Shown piece after piece: positions 43,744-52,849 of a stretch of 64,000 bases of DNA. Numbering within the stretch: the first letter of the stretch is position 1; every line of letters starts with the position of its first letter. Source of the stretch: Bacillus sp. OV322 (GTDB lineage Bacteria; Bacillota; Bacilli; Bacillales; DSM-1321); assembly GCF_900112495.1 (NCBI RefSeq), contig NZ_FOMA01000008.1, positions 96,126-160,125 of the forward strand, in the 5' to 3' direction. The notes under the pieces are model-generated. The model was not told the origin of the DNA. It worked only from the letters and a program-made list of their open reading frames with translations, and ran no database searches. A program made the translations under genes and the position numbers.

Positions 43744-44883
43744 TTATGGCTTCAGTACAACCTTGATGCAATCATCTTGGTGATTGTAGAAGGTACTGTA
43801 TGCATCGCTTGCATGATCAAGCGGTACTTTATGAGTAATAATCTCGGTAGGGTCGAATTCCTTGTCGATAATTTTCTTGAATAGTTCAGGCATATAATGA
43901 ATAACAGGGGCCTGTCCCATTTTAAGAGTAATATTCCGTTCAAAGAGATTGCCAAGAGGGAACATATTGTACATAGAGCCATATACGCCTGTCAGCTGAA
44001 TGGTGCCGAATTTTTTGACGGCATCTTTGGCAATTTGAATCGGGCTCAGTGTACCTCCTTGAAGTTTAAGCTTTTGCTCAATTGCTTCAAGAGCGGATTT
44101 TTTTCCATCCATTCCGACACAGTCAATCACTACATCTGCGCCGCCTTTTGTAATTTCTTTAATATATGAACCAGTATTATCATAATCCTCAAAGTTAATG
44201 ATTTCAGAGTTATTCATTTTCTTAGCATGGTTCAGGCGGTATGGAACATGGTCAATCGCAATTACGCGCTTGGCACCTTTCATCCATGCGAATTTCTGTG
44301 CCATTAGGCCAACAGGCCCGCAGCCAAGCACAGCGACGGTATCACCTGGTTTCATTCCTGAATTTTCAACACTCCAGTAGGCTGTGGGCAATACATCGGA
44401 TAAAAATAGAAAAGCCTCGTCTTCTTGTTCGGCAGATTCCGGGATAACAAATGGCATGAAATTGCCATATGGCACACGCAGATATTCTGCTTGTCCGCCT
44501 GGATAGTTTCCGTAGCGTTCAGTAAAGCCAAAATAGCCTCCTGTATCAATGTGCGGATTGGAATTGGAGTTGTCACACTGGCTTTCCATATGGTTTTCAC
44601 AGTAATGGCAGTGTCCGCAAGAGACATTAAACGGAAGAACAACTCTGTCTCCTTTTTTAACTTTCGTTACATCAGGGCCGATTTCTTCAACAATGCCCAT
44701 TGGTTCATGTCCGATAACATAGCCTGGCACTGCAGGCAATGCTCCCTGATAGATGTGAAGATCAGAGCCGCAGATGGCTGTGGATGTTATGCGTACTATA
44801 ATATCATCATTTTTTTGCAGCTTTGGATCTTCCACTTGTTTAACTTGGATATCTTTTGCTCCCTGAAACGTTACAGCCTTCAT
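43744..44883 (-). CDS. zinc-dependent alcohol (formaldehyde-type) dehydrogenase
   Basis: From ATG 44883, after TAGGAGG, the protein has 379 residues. Catalytic zinc ligands lie in ICGSDLHIYQG and IGHEPMGIVEE. The structural zinc site is the four-Cys CGHCHYCENHMESQC. The NAD(H) fold shows VAVLGCGPVGLMAQKFA. The extra segment around FGFTERYGNYPGGQAEYLRVPYG and the long C-terminal insert match the glutathione-independent formaldehyde dehydrogenase-like group. Proximity to hxlAB supports a part in aldehyde detoxification, though it is a separate transcription unit. Confidence 0.9.
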   Translation of the reverse strand: MKAVTFQGAKDIQVKQVEDPKLQKNDDIIVRITSTAICGSDLHIYQGALPAVPGYVIGHEPMGIVEEIGPDVTKVKKGDRVVLPFNVSCGHCHYCENHMESQCDNSNSNPHIDTGGYFGFTERYGNYPGGQAEYLRVPYGNFMPFVIPESAEQEDEAFLFLSDVLPTAYWSVENSGMKPGDTVAVLGCGPVGLMAQKFAWMKGAKRVIAIDHVPYRLNHAKKMNNSEIINFEDYDNTGSYIKEITKGGADVVIDCVGMDGKKSALEAIEQKLKLQGGTLSPIQIAKDAVKKFGTIQLTGVYGSMYNMFPLGNLFERNITLKMGQAPVIHYMPELFKKIIDKEFDPTEIITHKVPLDHASDAYSTFYNHQDDCIKVVLKP

Positions 44884-45043
44884 AATCATCCTCCTAAATT
44901 TGGAATACCCCTTTTTTATACCCCACATGGATATCATGTATTCCTTTTGGCTAAATCTTGCTTGACTCCTTAGTGGAAATTATTCCGCTTATATTCAATG
45001 CGTATATATATGTGAAGGATTTTTTAAAAATTTTATTAGGTCA

Positions 45044-45068
45044 CTTGCCGTAAAGCCTACATAGGATA
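45044..45068 (+). promoter_or_regulatory. possible mother-cell (sigma-K/E) promoter
   Basis: CATAGGATA (45060-45068) fits the sigma-K -10 form CATANNNTA, with AC 15 bp upstream (43-44 of the line at 45001). It lies 67 bp before the YjcZ-like gene. The sites are short, so this is tentative. Confidence 0.4.
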
Positions 45069-45135
45069 CAAAGTAATCAAGGGGAACTTTAAGATGGATG
45101 GATCCCGAAAAATCCTGAAGAAATGGAGTGATTGG

Positions 45136-45246
45136 ATGTCTGACGGTGTTGCCGGCGGTTACGGATTTGGCGGAGGTTTCGCCTTAATAGTCGTTTTGTT
45201 CATATTAATCATAATTATTGGCTGCAGCTGCGGTTTTGGCTGCTAA
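45136..45246 (+). CDS. YjcZ-like small sporulation membrane peptide
   Basis: A 36-residue peptide with a Gly-rich N-terminus (SDGVAGGYGFGGGFALIVV), one hydrophobic helix (LFILIIIIG) and a CSCGFGC tail. This is the YjcZ/SscA-like family made during sporulation, some members being needed for coat assembly. ATG 45136 follows TGGAG; an upstream in-frame ATG (45094) is possible but departs from family length. The Gly-rich repeat protein follows 115 bp later on the same strand. Confidence 0.85.
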   Translation: MSDGVAGGYGFGGGFALIVVLFILIIIIGCSCGFGC

Positions 45247-45361
45247 GAAGTTTATTAAATGATACATGAAACATTCTTTTAGCAAAATTCATATACCTGT
45301 ATAACAAGCATGAAGATTTACATGCAGCTAAACAGCTGCCAATTACGAGGAGGAGCTTTAC

Positions 45362-45841
45362 ATGGAAGAAGTTAGACCGATGTATGGAAGCGGAGGCATG
45401 GGAGGATACCCTGGCCACGGCGGCGGAGGCATGGGAGGATACCCTGGCCACGGCGGCGGAGGCATGGGAGGATATCCGGGCCACTGGGGCGGTGGAAGCA
45501 TGGGAGGATACCCTGGCCACTGGGGCAGCGGGGGCATGGGAGGATACCCTGGCCACTGGGGTGGCGGAAGCATGGGAGGATATCCGGGCCACTGGGGCGG
45601 CGGAGGCATGGGAGGATACCCTGGCCACTGGGGCAGCGGGGGCATGGGAGGATACCCTGGCCACTGGGGCAGCGGAAGCATGGGAGGATACCCTGGCCAC
45701 TGGGGCAGCGGAAGCATGGGGGGATACCCGGGCCACTGGGGTGGCGGAAGCATGGGAGGATACCCTGGCTCTGGCTATGGCGGCGGAAGCATGGGAGGAT
45801 ATCCTGGCACTGCAAGCCCTGGCACAGGACAGCACGGGTAA
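45362..45841 (+). CDS. Gly/Tyr/Pro/His/Trp tandem-repeat protein, probable spore-surface protein
   Basis: This 159-residue protein is almost wholly twelve tandem units of 11-12 residues (MGGYPGHWGGGS type). The unit variables are HG or HW and GGG/SGG/GSG linkers; the last two units change to GSGY and GTAS, before the tail PGTGQHG. ATG follows AGGAGG. There is no signal peptide. The amino-acid make-up resembles Gly-rich coat or crust proteins, and it sits beside a YjcZ-like peptide and a germinant receptor operon, so a spore-surface role is inferred. Because the DNA repeats in 36-bp steps, several other frames are also open but are shadows. Confidence 0.85.
   Translation: MEEVRPMYGSGGMGGYPGHGGGGMGGYPGHGGGGMGGYPGHWGGGSMGGYPGHWGSGGMGGYPGHWGGGSMGGYPGHWGGGGMGGYPGHWGSGGMGGYPGHWGSGSMGGYPGHWGSGSMGGYPGHWGGGSMGGYPGSGYGGGSMGGYPGTASPGTGQHG
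45389..45804 (+). repeat. 36-bp tandem coding repeat array
   Basis: About twelve units built on GGCATGGGAGGATACCCTGG-type sequence, 33-36 bp each. Near-identical units in neighbouring positions indicate recent expansion and likely length variation between strains. Confidence 0.93.
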
Positions 45842-45876
45842 GTAAGTTTCTTTACCCTGTACGCGTGAGACAAGGA

Positions 45877-45923
45877 AAAAGTGCAAAGCCGCCATCCTTC
45901 CGGGATAGCGGCTTTGCGCTTTT
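45877..45923. terminator. bidirectional terminator
   Basis: GTGCAAAGCCGC pairs with GCGGCTTTGCGC around a short stem-loop. T-rich sequence follows on the plus strand and A-rich precedes, so it serves the repeat-protein gene and the convergent small gene. Confidence 0.92.
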
Positions 45924-46164
45924 ATTTTTTAAACAGTGAGATGATAGATCGCATTTGATTGAGCATTTGAAGCCCGTTCTTCACCTTGCCAGCGTGTGAC
46001 ATGATATTGCCAAGCCCAGAGAAATTGCTGTGCTCAGATGCTGCAGTGTTTCGCTCTTTGCTTCTTGGGCTGCGGGGGAGATGATTACGGCGCCCATCGG
46101 ATGGCCGTCTGTTCACCCTTCCTTTATAAGGTGCCCTCCCGCCATTATGAAATTGAAATGGCAT
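45922..46164 (-). CDS. small basic protein of unknown function
   Basis: This 80-residue protein starts at ATG 46164 after AAAAGGAGG. The N-terminal half is basic and disordered (MPFQFHNGGRAPYKGRVNRRPSDGRRNHLPRSPRSK). The C-terminal 35 residues form an amphipathic helix (SGLGNIMSHAGKVKNGLQML-type). It is divergent from gerA and convergent with the repeat protein. Its composition recalls small spore-associated proteins of the YppG/YqfQ kind, but identity is uncertain. Confidence 0.7.
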   Translation of the reverse strand: MPFQFHNGGRAPYKGRVNRRPSDGRRNHLPRSPRSKERNTAASEHSNFSGLGNIMSHAGKVKNGLQMLNQMRSIISLFKK

Positions 46165-46309
46165 GCATTTGCCTCCTTTTTACAATGCCTTTCTAAAAGC
46201 CTTCTATCTAAATTATGCGGCAGCACAAAATATGCTTGGACGAAAGCGGGACAGCCAAAAGAAGTGTGATCAGCGGGCAGTCTGACTCCGGTTAACCCCC
46301 GCGTTTTAT

Positions 46310-46339
46310 GCATGAAAAAGATAAACGATCCCAATACTA
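46310..46339 (+). promoter_or_regulatory. possible sigma-G (forespore) promoter of ger operon
   Basis: GCATG (46310-46314), an 18-bp spacer and AATACTA (46333-46339) approach the sigma-G pattern gHATR-N17/18-CATNHTA. The position, about 25-35 bp before the gerA-type start, and the known forespore expression of ger operons support it. Confidence 0.5.
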
Positions 46340-46360
46340 AATAAATAGTAAAAGGAAGAG

Positions 46361-47740
46361 GTGTTGATAAAGACTATGGAAAATGAAAGTAAGGTCATCA
46401 GCACCTTAAAGAGAAAATTTAATGAAAGCAAAGACTTTATTATTCATGAATTTCAATACTACGAAAATGGCATTGTGCTGGTATATCTTCAAAGCATGTG
46501 CGATGAAGAAAAAATAAAGAAAGAAATTATTCAGCCGCTGATGATGTGCGATAAGGAAAGTAGATTTGTTCTGCATTTGTTATCTTTGCCAGGTTCGGTA
46601 AAGATAACAGACCAGGAAAGTATAGAGAGCAAACTGCTGGGAGGAAATACGATAGTATTCATTTCTGGATCTGTGTATGCACTCAGTGAAGTTAAAAAAG
46701 TCAACATAGAACCTCTGGAAACCATGGTGGAAACATCTGTCCAGGGACCCCAAAAAGGTTTAAGTGAAGAGTTATATACAAATATTACTATGATCAGGAA
46801 CCGGTATCCTTCCACTGATTTAATGGTTGAACACCATACAGCTGGCACCCTTTCTAAAACCCCTGTTGCTCTTATGTATGATGTTTCTTATGTGCAGGAA
46901 GATGTGCTGAATCAATTAAAAAGCAGCCTGGCAGAAATTGATATGGATATGATCCAATCAGCGGGCCAGCTGCAGAATGCATTAACAAAGAAAAAATACC
47001 GCTTATTTCCAACCATAATGATTACAGAACGTCCTGATAGGCTAGCTTTGTGTCTTGCACAGGGAAAGGTTATTGTACTAGTGAACGGGACACCATTTGG
47101 GCTAATACTGCCATCGGTGTTTTTTGATTTTATTTCAGCAATGGATGATTTATCCCATACATATTGGATTGCACAGCTAATGATCATTTTACGTTATATC
47201 GGATTGATTATAACGCTTGTTTTACCTGCCTTATATGTGGCGATTACCTCTTACAATCCGGAAATATTAAGATCTCAGCTTACATTGACTATTGCGGGAA
47301 GCAGGGAGGCAGTTCCGTATCCCTCTTTTTTTGAAGTGATTTTTATGATGCTGGCCGTTGAAATGCTGGTGGAATCGAGCATCCGGCTGCCAAAAGCAAT
47401 AGGTCCGACAGCAACTACAGTCGGAGGGCTGATTCTCGGACAGGCCGCACAGCAGGCACAGCTTGTCAGCTCCATTATGATTATCATTACAGCTTTTGTG
47501 GCGATATCGAATTTCACGATCCCGATTAATGCAATGAGTTTTGCTATCCGTGTTGCCAGATACCCGCTGATTTTATTTGCCAGCTTCTTCGGAATTGTAG
47601 GACTGATTGCGGGATTTGTCATAATGCTTTCTTATTTGACTGATCTGCGGAGCTTTGGCAAACCGTATCTTGCTATTGCCGGCGGATCTAGTAAGCGCAT
47701 TATGAAAATAACAGGGAGCAAAAAGGAGGATTCACGCTAG
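46361..47740 (+). CDS. spore germination protein, GerA family A subunit
   Basis: This protein of about 459 residues has a soluble N-terminal domain (about 1-240), then a membrane domain. Family marks are KVIVLVNGTPFGLILPSVFFDF, YIGLIITLVLPALYVAITSYNPEILRSQLTLTIAGSREAVPYPSFFEV and IRLPKAIGPTATTVGGLILGQAA. With B and C subunits it forms an inner-membrane germinant receptor, the A subunit acting as a ligand-gated channel subunit. The start is uncertain: GTG 46361 overlaps the AGGAAGAGG site; TTG 46364 or ATG 46376 may be used. Confidence 0.95.
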   Translation: MLIKTMENESKVISTLKRKFNESKDFIIHEFQYYENGIVLVYLQSMCDEEKIKKEIIQPLMMCDKESRFVLHLLSLPGSVKITDQESIESKLLGGNTIVFISGSVYALSEVKKVNIEPLETMVETSVQGPQKGLSEELYTNITMIRNRYPSTDLMVEHHTAGTLSKTPVALMYDVSYVQEDVLNQLKSSLAEIDMDMIQSAGQLQNALTKKKYRLFPTIMITERPDRLALCLAQGKVIVLVNGTPFGLILPSVFFDFISAMDDLSHTYWIAQLMIILRYIGLIITLVLPALYVAITSYNPEILRSQLTLTIAGSREAVPYPSFFEVIFMMLAVEMLVESSIRLPKAIGPTATTVGGLILGQAAQQAQLVSSIMIIITAFVAISNFTIPINAMSFAIRVARYPLILFASFFGIVGLIAGFVIMLSYLTDLRSFGKPYLAIAGGSSKRIMKITGSKKEDSR

Positions 47741-48841
47741 TTGTCGCGCTATTTTTATTACCTTGTGATTATGTGCATGTCCTTAAATATTGTGATTAAT
47801 GTTCCAATGGTCCTTGTGCAGGAACGTTTTAACGGTGCAATAATGTCGATTTTGATCAGCATACCTGTTGGAACCTTTCTTGCTTACTTTTTCACCAAAG
47901 CAATGAGCCGCTATAAAAGCAAGGGCCTTCCTGAAGTTTTTGCTGAGGAACTGCCGAAATATGTAAGTATACCGTATCTGTTTTTTTTAGGAATGATGTG
48001 GATCCTTAGCGGAACGTTTGCAGTTGTTTCATTCAGCTATATTATAAAGCTTTACTTAATGCCAGAAATGGATGTCAGGGTCATCACGGGGCTTCTCATA
48101 GCTACAGTCATATTCGGGGCAGCAAGGCAGACGAAATCAGTTATGTTCTTGACCGAGATTATCATCATCATTACTTTTCCATTGGTGGCTTTCATTCTGT
48201 TTAAGGCAGTGACCAGTGATTTTTTTTACCCCATCCATGTACTAAGAGAGCTTCATTTCACATGGCAGTGGCCTAGTTACAGCAGTATTTGTGCTTCAAC
48301 ATATTTATTTACAGGGTATATAAATTTAGGTATAGCAAATCGCTATATTGACTCATCGAAGGTTTTGCGGTTCTTTTGGCTTGTCCCGGTCCTCGGAACT
48401 TTAATTATAATCAGCACATTTTTTATTCCTTTGGGGTTTTTCGGAATTGAAGCGATTGGTGATTTTGTTTATCCATGGTTAATTACAGCGGATACTTTAA
48501 AAATGGAATATGGCTTCATTGAACGGGTAAGTTTTTTCTTTCTTTTAGTTTTCCTTCTTTTGAGTCTCCTCTTTGGAATTGTGACATGGCATATTGGTCT
48601 TAAATTAATTATAGGTATGGTTGCGGGAGCTAAGAGAGGGAAGCGGCGCCTTCTGTCCCAGCGTGCTTATTCTTTCATCTTTTTAGCGGCAGTGGGTGCG
48701 GGGACCCTGGTGCTTGGAGAGTCTGTAAATCAGAGGGAATTTTTCACAATTGTGCGCTATTGGCTGAATTTCCGGCTGCCTGCAGAAGTTCTTTTAGTTC
48801 TCACCATTCTTCTTATGTCGTTAAGGAGGAAAAACACATGA
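47741..48841 (+). CDS. spore germination protein, GerB family (amino acid permease-like)
   Basis: This 366-residue protein has ten membrane helices, from TTG 47741 after AAGGAGG, directly abutting the A-subunit stop. It belongs to the GerAB/GRKB subgroup of the APC superfamily (YFYYLVIMCMSLNIVINVPMVLVQERFNGAIMS, PEVFAEELPKYVSIPYLFFLGMMWI). It is the germinant-binding subunit of the receptor. The stop overlaps the gerC-type start by 4 bp. Confidence 0.93.
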   Translation: MSRYFYYLVIMCMSLNIVINVPMVLVQERFNGAIMSILISIPVGTFLAYFFTKAMSRYKSKGLPEVFAEELPKYVSIPYLFFLGMMWILSGTFAVVSFSYIIKLYLMPEMDVRVITGLLIATVIFGAARQTKSVMFLTEIIIIITFPLVAFILFKAVTSDFFYPIHVLRELHFTWQWPSYSSICASTYLFTGYINLGIANRYIDSSKVLRFFWLVPVLGTLIIISTFFIPLGFFGIEAIGDFVYPWLITADTLKMEYGFIERVSFFFLLVFLLLSLLFGIVTWHIGLKLIIGMVAGAKRGKRRLLSQRAYSFIFLAAVGAGTLVLGESVNQREFFTIVRYWLNFRLPAEVLLVLTILLMSLRRKNT

Positions 48842-49941
48842 GCAAATGGCATATCATCCTTATTTCGCTTATTCTGTCTGTTTCAGGAGTGCTCTGCGGA
48901 TGCGGATTCAGGGATATTGATAAACGATTTTTCGTTGTCTCGATGGGAGTTGATAAGTCTTCGGATCCTAAAAAGCCTTATCATGTGACATTGAAGCTTG
49001 CCATCCCGGCAGCACAGGTTGCTGCAGGCAAATCAAACAGCCAGATCATCTCTCAAAATGCTGATTCTATACCAGAGGCCATCCGGGTAATGAAGGCAAA
49101 AGTAGACAAAGAATTCGACTTCGGCCATTGCAAAGTGCTGCTATTTGATAAAAAAATCATCGATGAAAATCCGAAAACTGTCCTGAATTGGTTTGTGCGC
49201 AGAAGGGATATACAGGGAATTTCCTTTATAGCCATTGCAGAGCCTTCCTCAAAAAAAGTCCTTCAAATCAACCCTAAATCCGAAAGGCTTCCCGGCAACG
49301 CATTGGTTTTTGCTTTTGATGAAACGACAAATACCTCCACATATGTCCTGACTGAAATCCTGAATGATTTTTATTCAAAGCTTAGGGAGGAGGGAATTGA
49401 TCCGGTATTGCCGATCATCAGGCCAGCTGAAAAAAGCTATACCATCGATACAGCAGCGGTGTATGGGGGAACAAGGCTTAAGGGTGAGCTTGACCGGAAT
49501 GAAACCAGAATGCTGAACGAAATGCTAAACACATCTAAAAGAGGGCAAATCAATACGGGAAAAGGGAAAGAACATTTTTTTATCAATGTGAACAGATTCA
49601 GTAACAATATTGATATCATCACTCCTGCCAATCAAAGGCCATACGCCAATATTTATATAAAGGTAGAAGGGTATGTAGAAGAATCCAACGGGAAATTAAG
49701 CACGAATAAAGAATTATTAGAGCACCAAAGAAAAGCCTCGCTTGACATAAATCTCCGGATAGAAGAGCTATTAAAACATTTGCAGAGAATGGGTGCGGAT
49801 CCATTGGGTTTGGGCCTGAAATATGGTGCCAGGCATGGTTCAGGACAAAAACAGGAGAACGAATGGAAGGAAGTTTACAAGAATTTGGATTTTCATGTAC
49901 ATTCAAAGGTTAAGATTGATGGAAGCGGAACAGTATATTAG
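48838..49941 (+). CDS. spore germination lipoprotein, GerC family
   Basis: From ATG 48838, after AAGGAGG, the protein has 367 residues. Its lipoprotein signal peptide (HIILISLILSVSGVLCGC) is followed by the GerAC start FRDIDKRFFVVSMGVDKS. Typical blocks are AKVDKEFDFGHCKVLLFDKKI, GISFIAIAEPSSKKVL and EDAAVYGG-like IDTAAVYGGTRLKGEL. It completes the A-B-C germinant receptor on the outer face of the spore inner membrane. A terminator follows. Confidence 0.94.
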   Translation: MSKWHIILISLILSVSGVLCGCGFRDIDKRFFVVSMGVDKSSDPKKPYHVTLKLAIPAAQVAAGKSNSQIISQNADSIPEAIRVMKAKVDKEFDFGHCKVLLFDKKIIDENPKTVLNWFVRRRDIQGISFIAIAEPSSKKVLQINPKSERLPGNALVFAFDETTNTSTYVLTEILNDFYSKLREEGIDPVLPIIRPAEKSYTIDTAAVYGGTRLKGELDRNETRMLNEMLNTSKRGQINTGKGKEHFFINVNRFSNNIDIITPANQRPYANIYIKVEGYVEESNGKLSTNKELLEHQRKASLDINLRIEELLKHLQRMGADPLGLGLKYGARHGSGQKQENEWKEVYKNLDFHVHSKVKIDGSGTVY

Positions 49942-49961
49942 CCTCAAATGGCTGAAACGAA

Positions 49962-50000
49962 GCAAAACCCGGGAACATGGAATGCATGCCCGGGTTTTGC
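49962..50000. terminator. terminator after ger operon
   Basis: GCAAAACCCGGG pairs perfectly with CCCGGGTTTTGC. It lies between the ger operon and the convergent stress-protein gene and can act in both directions. Confidence 0.9.
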
Positions 50001-50014
50001 TGGATTATAGAAAT

Positions 50015-50392
50015 CTAATCAATGTTCGATTCAGTTTTTAAAATATTTTCATGAAAGGCTTCAACGGCCAGAAGATACTTTCCATCATTAAGGTCTGCTG
50101 AATATTTATTAAGCTCAATTTCAGAAACATCTGTGTCTGCAGAAAATACACCGTCGGCTTCATAAGGGCTTGATGTGAAGAATTCCATGAGTTGTTCCAT
50201 AACGGATTTATCTTCTGGTGTATACTTTGTCCGATCCACCTCTGCGCCTGTCCGGTTTTCCAGATAGCTGCTGTCAGAACGATTTGTAATGACCGTAATG
50301 CTTTCTTTTTCATATCCTTTATTTTTTAGATTTTCAATCGCTGAAATCGTTTCGGCGGGTGTTTCGTAAACGCCTACTATGCTTTTTGCCAT
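50015..50392 (-). CDS. general stress protein of the YflT/GSP17M family
   Basis: This 125-residue soluble protein has the GSP17M-type N-terminal alpha/beta domain (SIVGVYETPAETISAIENLKNKGYEKESITVITN) and an acidic C-terminal part. B. subtilis YflT belongs to the sigma-B regulon. Here GTTTAA-N14-GGGAAA lies about 40 bp upstream, matching that control. The function is unknown beyond general stress association. ATG follows AAGGAGG. Confidence 0.9.
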   Translation of the reverse strand: MAKSIVGVYETPAETISAIENLKNKGYEKESITVITNRSDSSYLENRTGAEVDRTKYTPEDKSVMEQLMEFFTSSPYEADGVFSADTDVSEIELNKYSADLNDGKYLLAVEAFHENILKTESNID

Positions 50393-50429
50393 TTCTGTTT
50401 CCTCCTTATTCTCTCTTTAGTATTACATT

Positions 50430-50455
50430 TTTCCCCGCCGCAGAGCCTCTTAAAC
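50430..50455 (-). promoter_or_regulatory. sigma-B promoter
   Basis: On the minus strand GTTTAA (50455-50450), 14 bp and GGGAAA (50435-50430) match the sigma-B consensus GTTTAA-N12/15-GGGWAW, upstream of the yflT-like gene. Confidence 0.8.
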
Positions 50456-50562
50456 AATTAGCCGTACTAATTGGGACCTGTTACTGCAGGAATTAAGGGC
50501 TGCCCGCTAGAATGAATAGGTGTGGCGAATGTCTATGCCGAAGTCATAACAGGGGAGTACTT

Positions 50563-51525
50563 ATGGAAAATAAAAAAAACATGGCGGAGATTGGCGAAGA
50601 TTTGAGACAAACAGAAAGCAACTATAAAAAAACGATTGAGCCTTATCGTTCTGTTTTGTGGAGCTATTGCTACAGGCTGACTGGCTCACCGTGGGACGCA
50701 GAAGATCTTGTGCAGGAAACACTTTTGAAGTCACTTTCGCTTCTCTCCAAGGTCTTTCAGGAGATGAACATTAAAGCATATTTATTCAGGATTGCAACAA
50801 ACATCTGGATTGATCAGCACAGGAGAAGGAAAGCAGAGATAGTAGACGTTTATCCAATGGAAATGGTTCAGGACCCTTCTGGTTCCATTCAATTTCAAAC
50901 ACTTGAAAATATGGAGTTTTTATTAAAACATCTTACGCCTAAACAATTTGCAGCACTGCTATTGACGGATGTGTTTCTTTTTAAAGCAGAAGAAGCAGCC
51001 GAAATAATCGGGACAACAAGGGGAGCAGTATATGCTTCATTGGAACGGGGCCGATCAGCGTTAAAGAGCATCCCAAAGGGTCAGGCCCAGCATACAAGAG
51101 AACATGCAGTGAATCTTGAACCTTCAAATATCGTGATTGAAAGACTTTTGGAAGGCTTTCGCAATAAGGACGCGAAAGCGATTGCTTCACTGCTCCATGA
51201 ACATACAAGAACAGAAATTATCCATGCAGGCATTGAATATGGAAAAGAGGAAACCAAGAAAAACTCGCTCAGAGATTGGGAAGAGTCGGCACAAAGGCAG
51301 GGTGAAACGGTTGCCCTATACAAAACTCTTTGGGGAAGGCCGGTCATTGCAGAAATGGAAAGAAGGGAGGAAGACTTATTTTTAACAAATATCCACTCCT
51401 TTGAGGTTGAAGAGGGGTACGTAATGAACTGGAGGTTTTATTGTTTTTCCTGGGAATTAATGAACCTTGCTGCCGAGGGGCTTAAAGCAGGACTGAATGC
51501 AAAGTGTTTTCAAAACCAGTATTAA
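50563..51525 (+). CDS. ECF sigma factor with C-terminal SnoaL-like domain
   Basis: From ATG 50563, after AGGGGAG, the protein has 320 residues. Region 2 is LWSYCYRLTGSPWDAEDLVQETLLKSL...LFRIATNIWIDQHRRRK. Region 4 is LTPKQFAALLLTDVFLFKAEEAAEIIGTTRGAVYASLERGRSAL. The extra 130 residues (about 185-320, IERLLEGFRNKDAKAIASLLHEHTRTEI...) have the SnoaL-like fold that regulates ECF sigma factors intramolecularly in related groups. No anti-sigma or partner enzyme gene is adjacent, and no ECF promoter is evident. Upstream in-frame codons to 50512 lack a ribosome binding site. Confidence 0.9.
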   Translation: MENKKNMAEIGEDLRQTESNYKKTIEPYRSVLWSYCYRLTGSPWDAEDLVQETLLKSLSLLSKVFQEMNIKAYLFRIATNIWIDQHRRRKAEIVDVYPMEMVQDPSGSIQFQTLENMEFLLKHLTPKQFAALLLTDVFLFKAEEAAEIIGTTRGAVYASLERGRSALKSIPKGQAQHTREHAVNLEPSNIVIERLLEGFRNKDAKAIASLLHEHTRTEIIHAGIEYGKEETKKNSLRDWEESAQRQGETVALYKTLWGRPVIAEMERREEDLFLTNIHSFEVEEGYVMNWRFYCFSWELMNLAAEGLKAGLNAKCFQNQY

Positions 51526-51555
51526 AAAAGGAGGCCGGCTTCCGCCGTTCCTCCT
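51526..51555 (-). terminator. terminator of hemAT-like gene
   Basis: AAGGAGG with inner CGGC pairs with GCCG and CCTCCTT; on the minus strand it is followed by TTTTTT. Confidence 0.85.
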
Positions 51556-51562
51556 TGCCTGT

Positions 51563-52849
51563 TCATTCCATTTCTCTAGTGATGCTTGTCAGTCCATCTG
51601 CGGATGAAGCGACCTGGTCAAACGCTTTGCCTAAAGAAGTGATTACACCAGTGAATGAGATCAGTTCTTGCTCAATCCGGTTATTCTGCAATTTTGTTTC
51701 ACCCATCGTCTTGAGAATCTGTTCAAAATGCTCCCCGGTTTCTTTCATGCTGCTGTTGCCTTCTTTTACGGCTTCCCTTATTTTCTCAAGTGATAAAGTC
51801 AGCTTTTCTGCCTGGGAATTAGTATTTAAAATAAGGCCAGCAACATTGGTGACGGATTTTTTTGTTTCATCTGAAAGCTTTCGTACCTCTTCTGCCACAA
51901 TAGAGAAGCCTTTACCATGTTCCCCGGCCCGGGCTGCTTCAATCGCAGCGTTCAGGGACAGCAGGTTTGTCTGGTCAGCTATGCCTGTTACAATGCTCAC
52001 GATTTCCTGCATCTGCTTGGAGATTTTCAGTAAAACCTGAAGATCATTTGATATGTCATTTACAGAGTCTTGGATATCAGACATATTATGGTTCTGCTGC
52101 TGCAGCTGCTCTTTTCCTTTTTGGGCTCTTTCTTCCGCCAAAATAGAAAGTTCCGTACCAGTATTGGCGAGTGAAACAATTTCGTCTGATTGGGCATTAA
52201 GATGATGAAAGGAAGCGTTCGTTTCCTGTGAGATTGCCGCCAGATTCTGCGTGGCATTTGCCACATTTCCGCGTATTAAATTCTTTTGTTCCTCTACCTC
52301 ATTTTTTAATCGTTCTGTCTCCGCGTCATATGCCTCCAGCACAAGCTGCTGCTCTAAATTCAGTATTTTTGATACAGCCTTCAAAGCAGCAAAGCCTTCT
52401 TGTCTATCTTCAATATTTTCTTCAATAATGGAAGAAAGTGAAAGAAACAAGTCCTGAAATGCGCACATATACCATTTTGTCTGCAATCCTATTTTTACAT
52501 GTATTTGTGCAATCTTAATTCTTTTAAGAAAATAGTCATCGTTAATCACACCGTCAAACATCTCTGAGATATGCCGCTTCAAGGTATTCTTTAAGCGTTC
52601 AATTGAACTGTGATGGTTAATGGTGTTCAGTAGAGAAGGTTCATGTTCGAGGTTTTCATAAAACCTATCCACAATTACGTCCATTTTTTCCGCAGCAAAT
52701 GGCTGAAGATAATTAATCACCCGCAAATCATCCTCTGTTAAACCGATCATCTTAATCTGCTTTTCTACTGAGCTGCCTTTCGTGATTTCAAGCTGTGCTG
52801 TGCCTTGTCTCGCTGCAGTTTGCTTTTGTTTTGTCTTTTTAAAGATCAT
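51563..52849 (-). CDS. hemAT: HemAT-type globin-coupled methyl-accepting chemotaxis protein
   Basis: From ATG 52849 (spaced 9 nt from AAGGGGG; ATG 52855 is too close) the protein has 428 residues. The N-terminal globin sensor (about 20-175) includes [18 protein letters not shown] and [24 protein letters not shown], with the proximal haem His. There are no membrane segments. The C-terminal MCP signalling domain holds the hairpin tip [38 protein letters not shown]. It senses oxygen and signals to CheA for aerotaxis. It is monocistronic. Confidence 0.95.
   Translation of the reverse strand: MIFKKTKQKQTAARQGTAQLEITKGSSVEKQIKMIGLTEDDLRVINYLQPFAAEKMDVIVDRFYENLEHEPSLLNTINHHSSIERLKNTLKRHISEMFDGVINDDYFLKRIKIAQIHVKIGLQTKWYMCAFQDLFLSLSSIIEENIEDRQEGFAALKAVSKILNLEQQLVLEAYDAETERLKNEVEEQKNLIRGNVANATQNLAAISQETNASFHHLNAQSDEIVSLANTGTELSILAEERAQKGKEQLQQQNHNMSDIQDSVNDISNDLQVLLKISKQMQEIVSIVTGIADQTNLLSLNAAIEAARAGEHGKGFSIVAEEVRKLSDETKKSVTNVAGLILNTNSQAEKLTLSLEKIREAVKEGNSSMKETGEHFEQILKTMGETKLQNNRIEQELISFTGVITSLGKAFDQVASSADGLTSITREME

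Noticed and set aside
45389..45804. CRISPR-like regular repeat spacing
   Set aside because: Units are contiguous coding repeats without unique spacers, and no cas genes are present.
45215..45895. Long open frames on the opposite strand and in other frames over the Gly-rich repeat gene
   Set aside because: They arise because the 36-bp repeat lacks stop codons in all frames; the true frame has AGGAGG, an ATG and a terminator.
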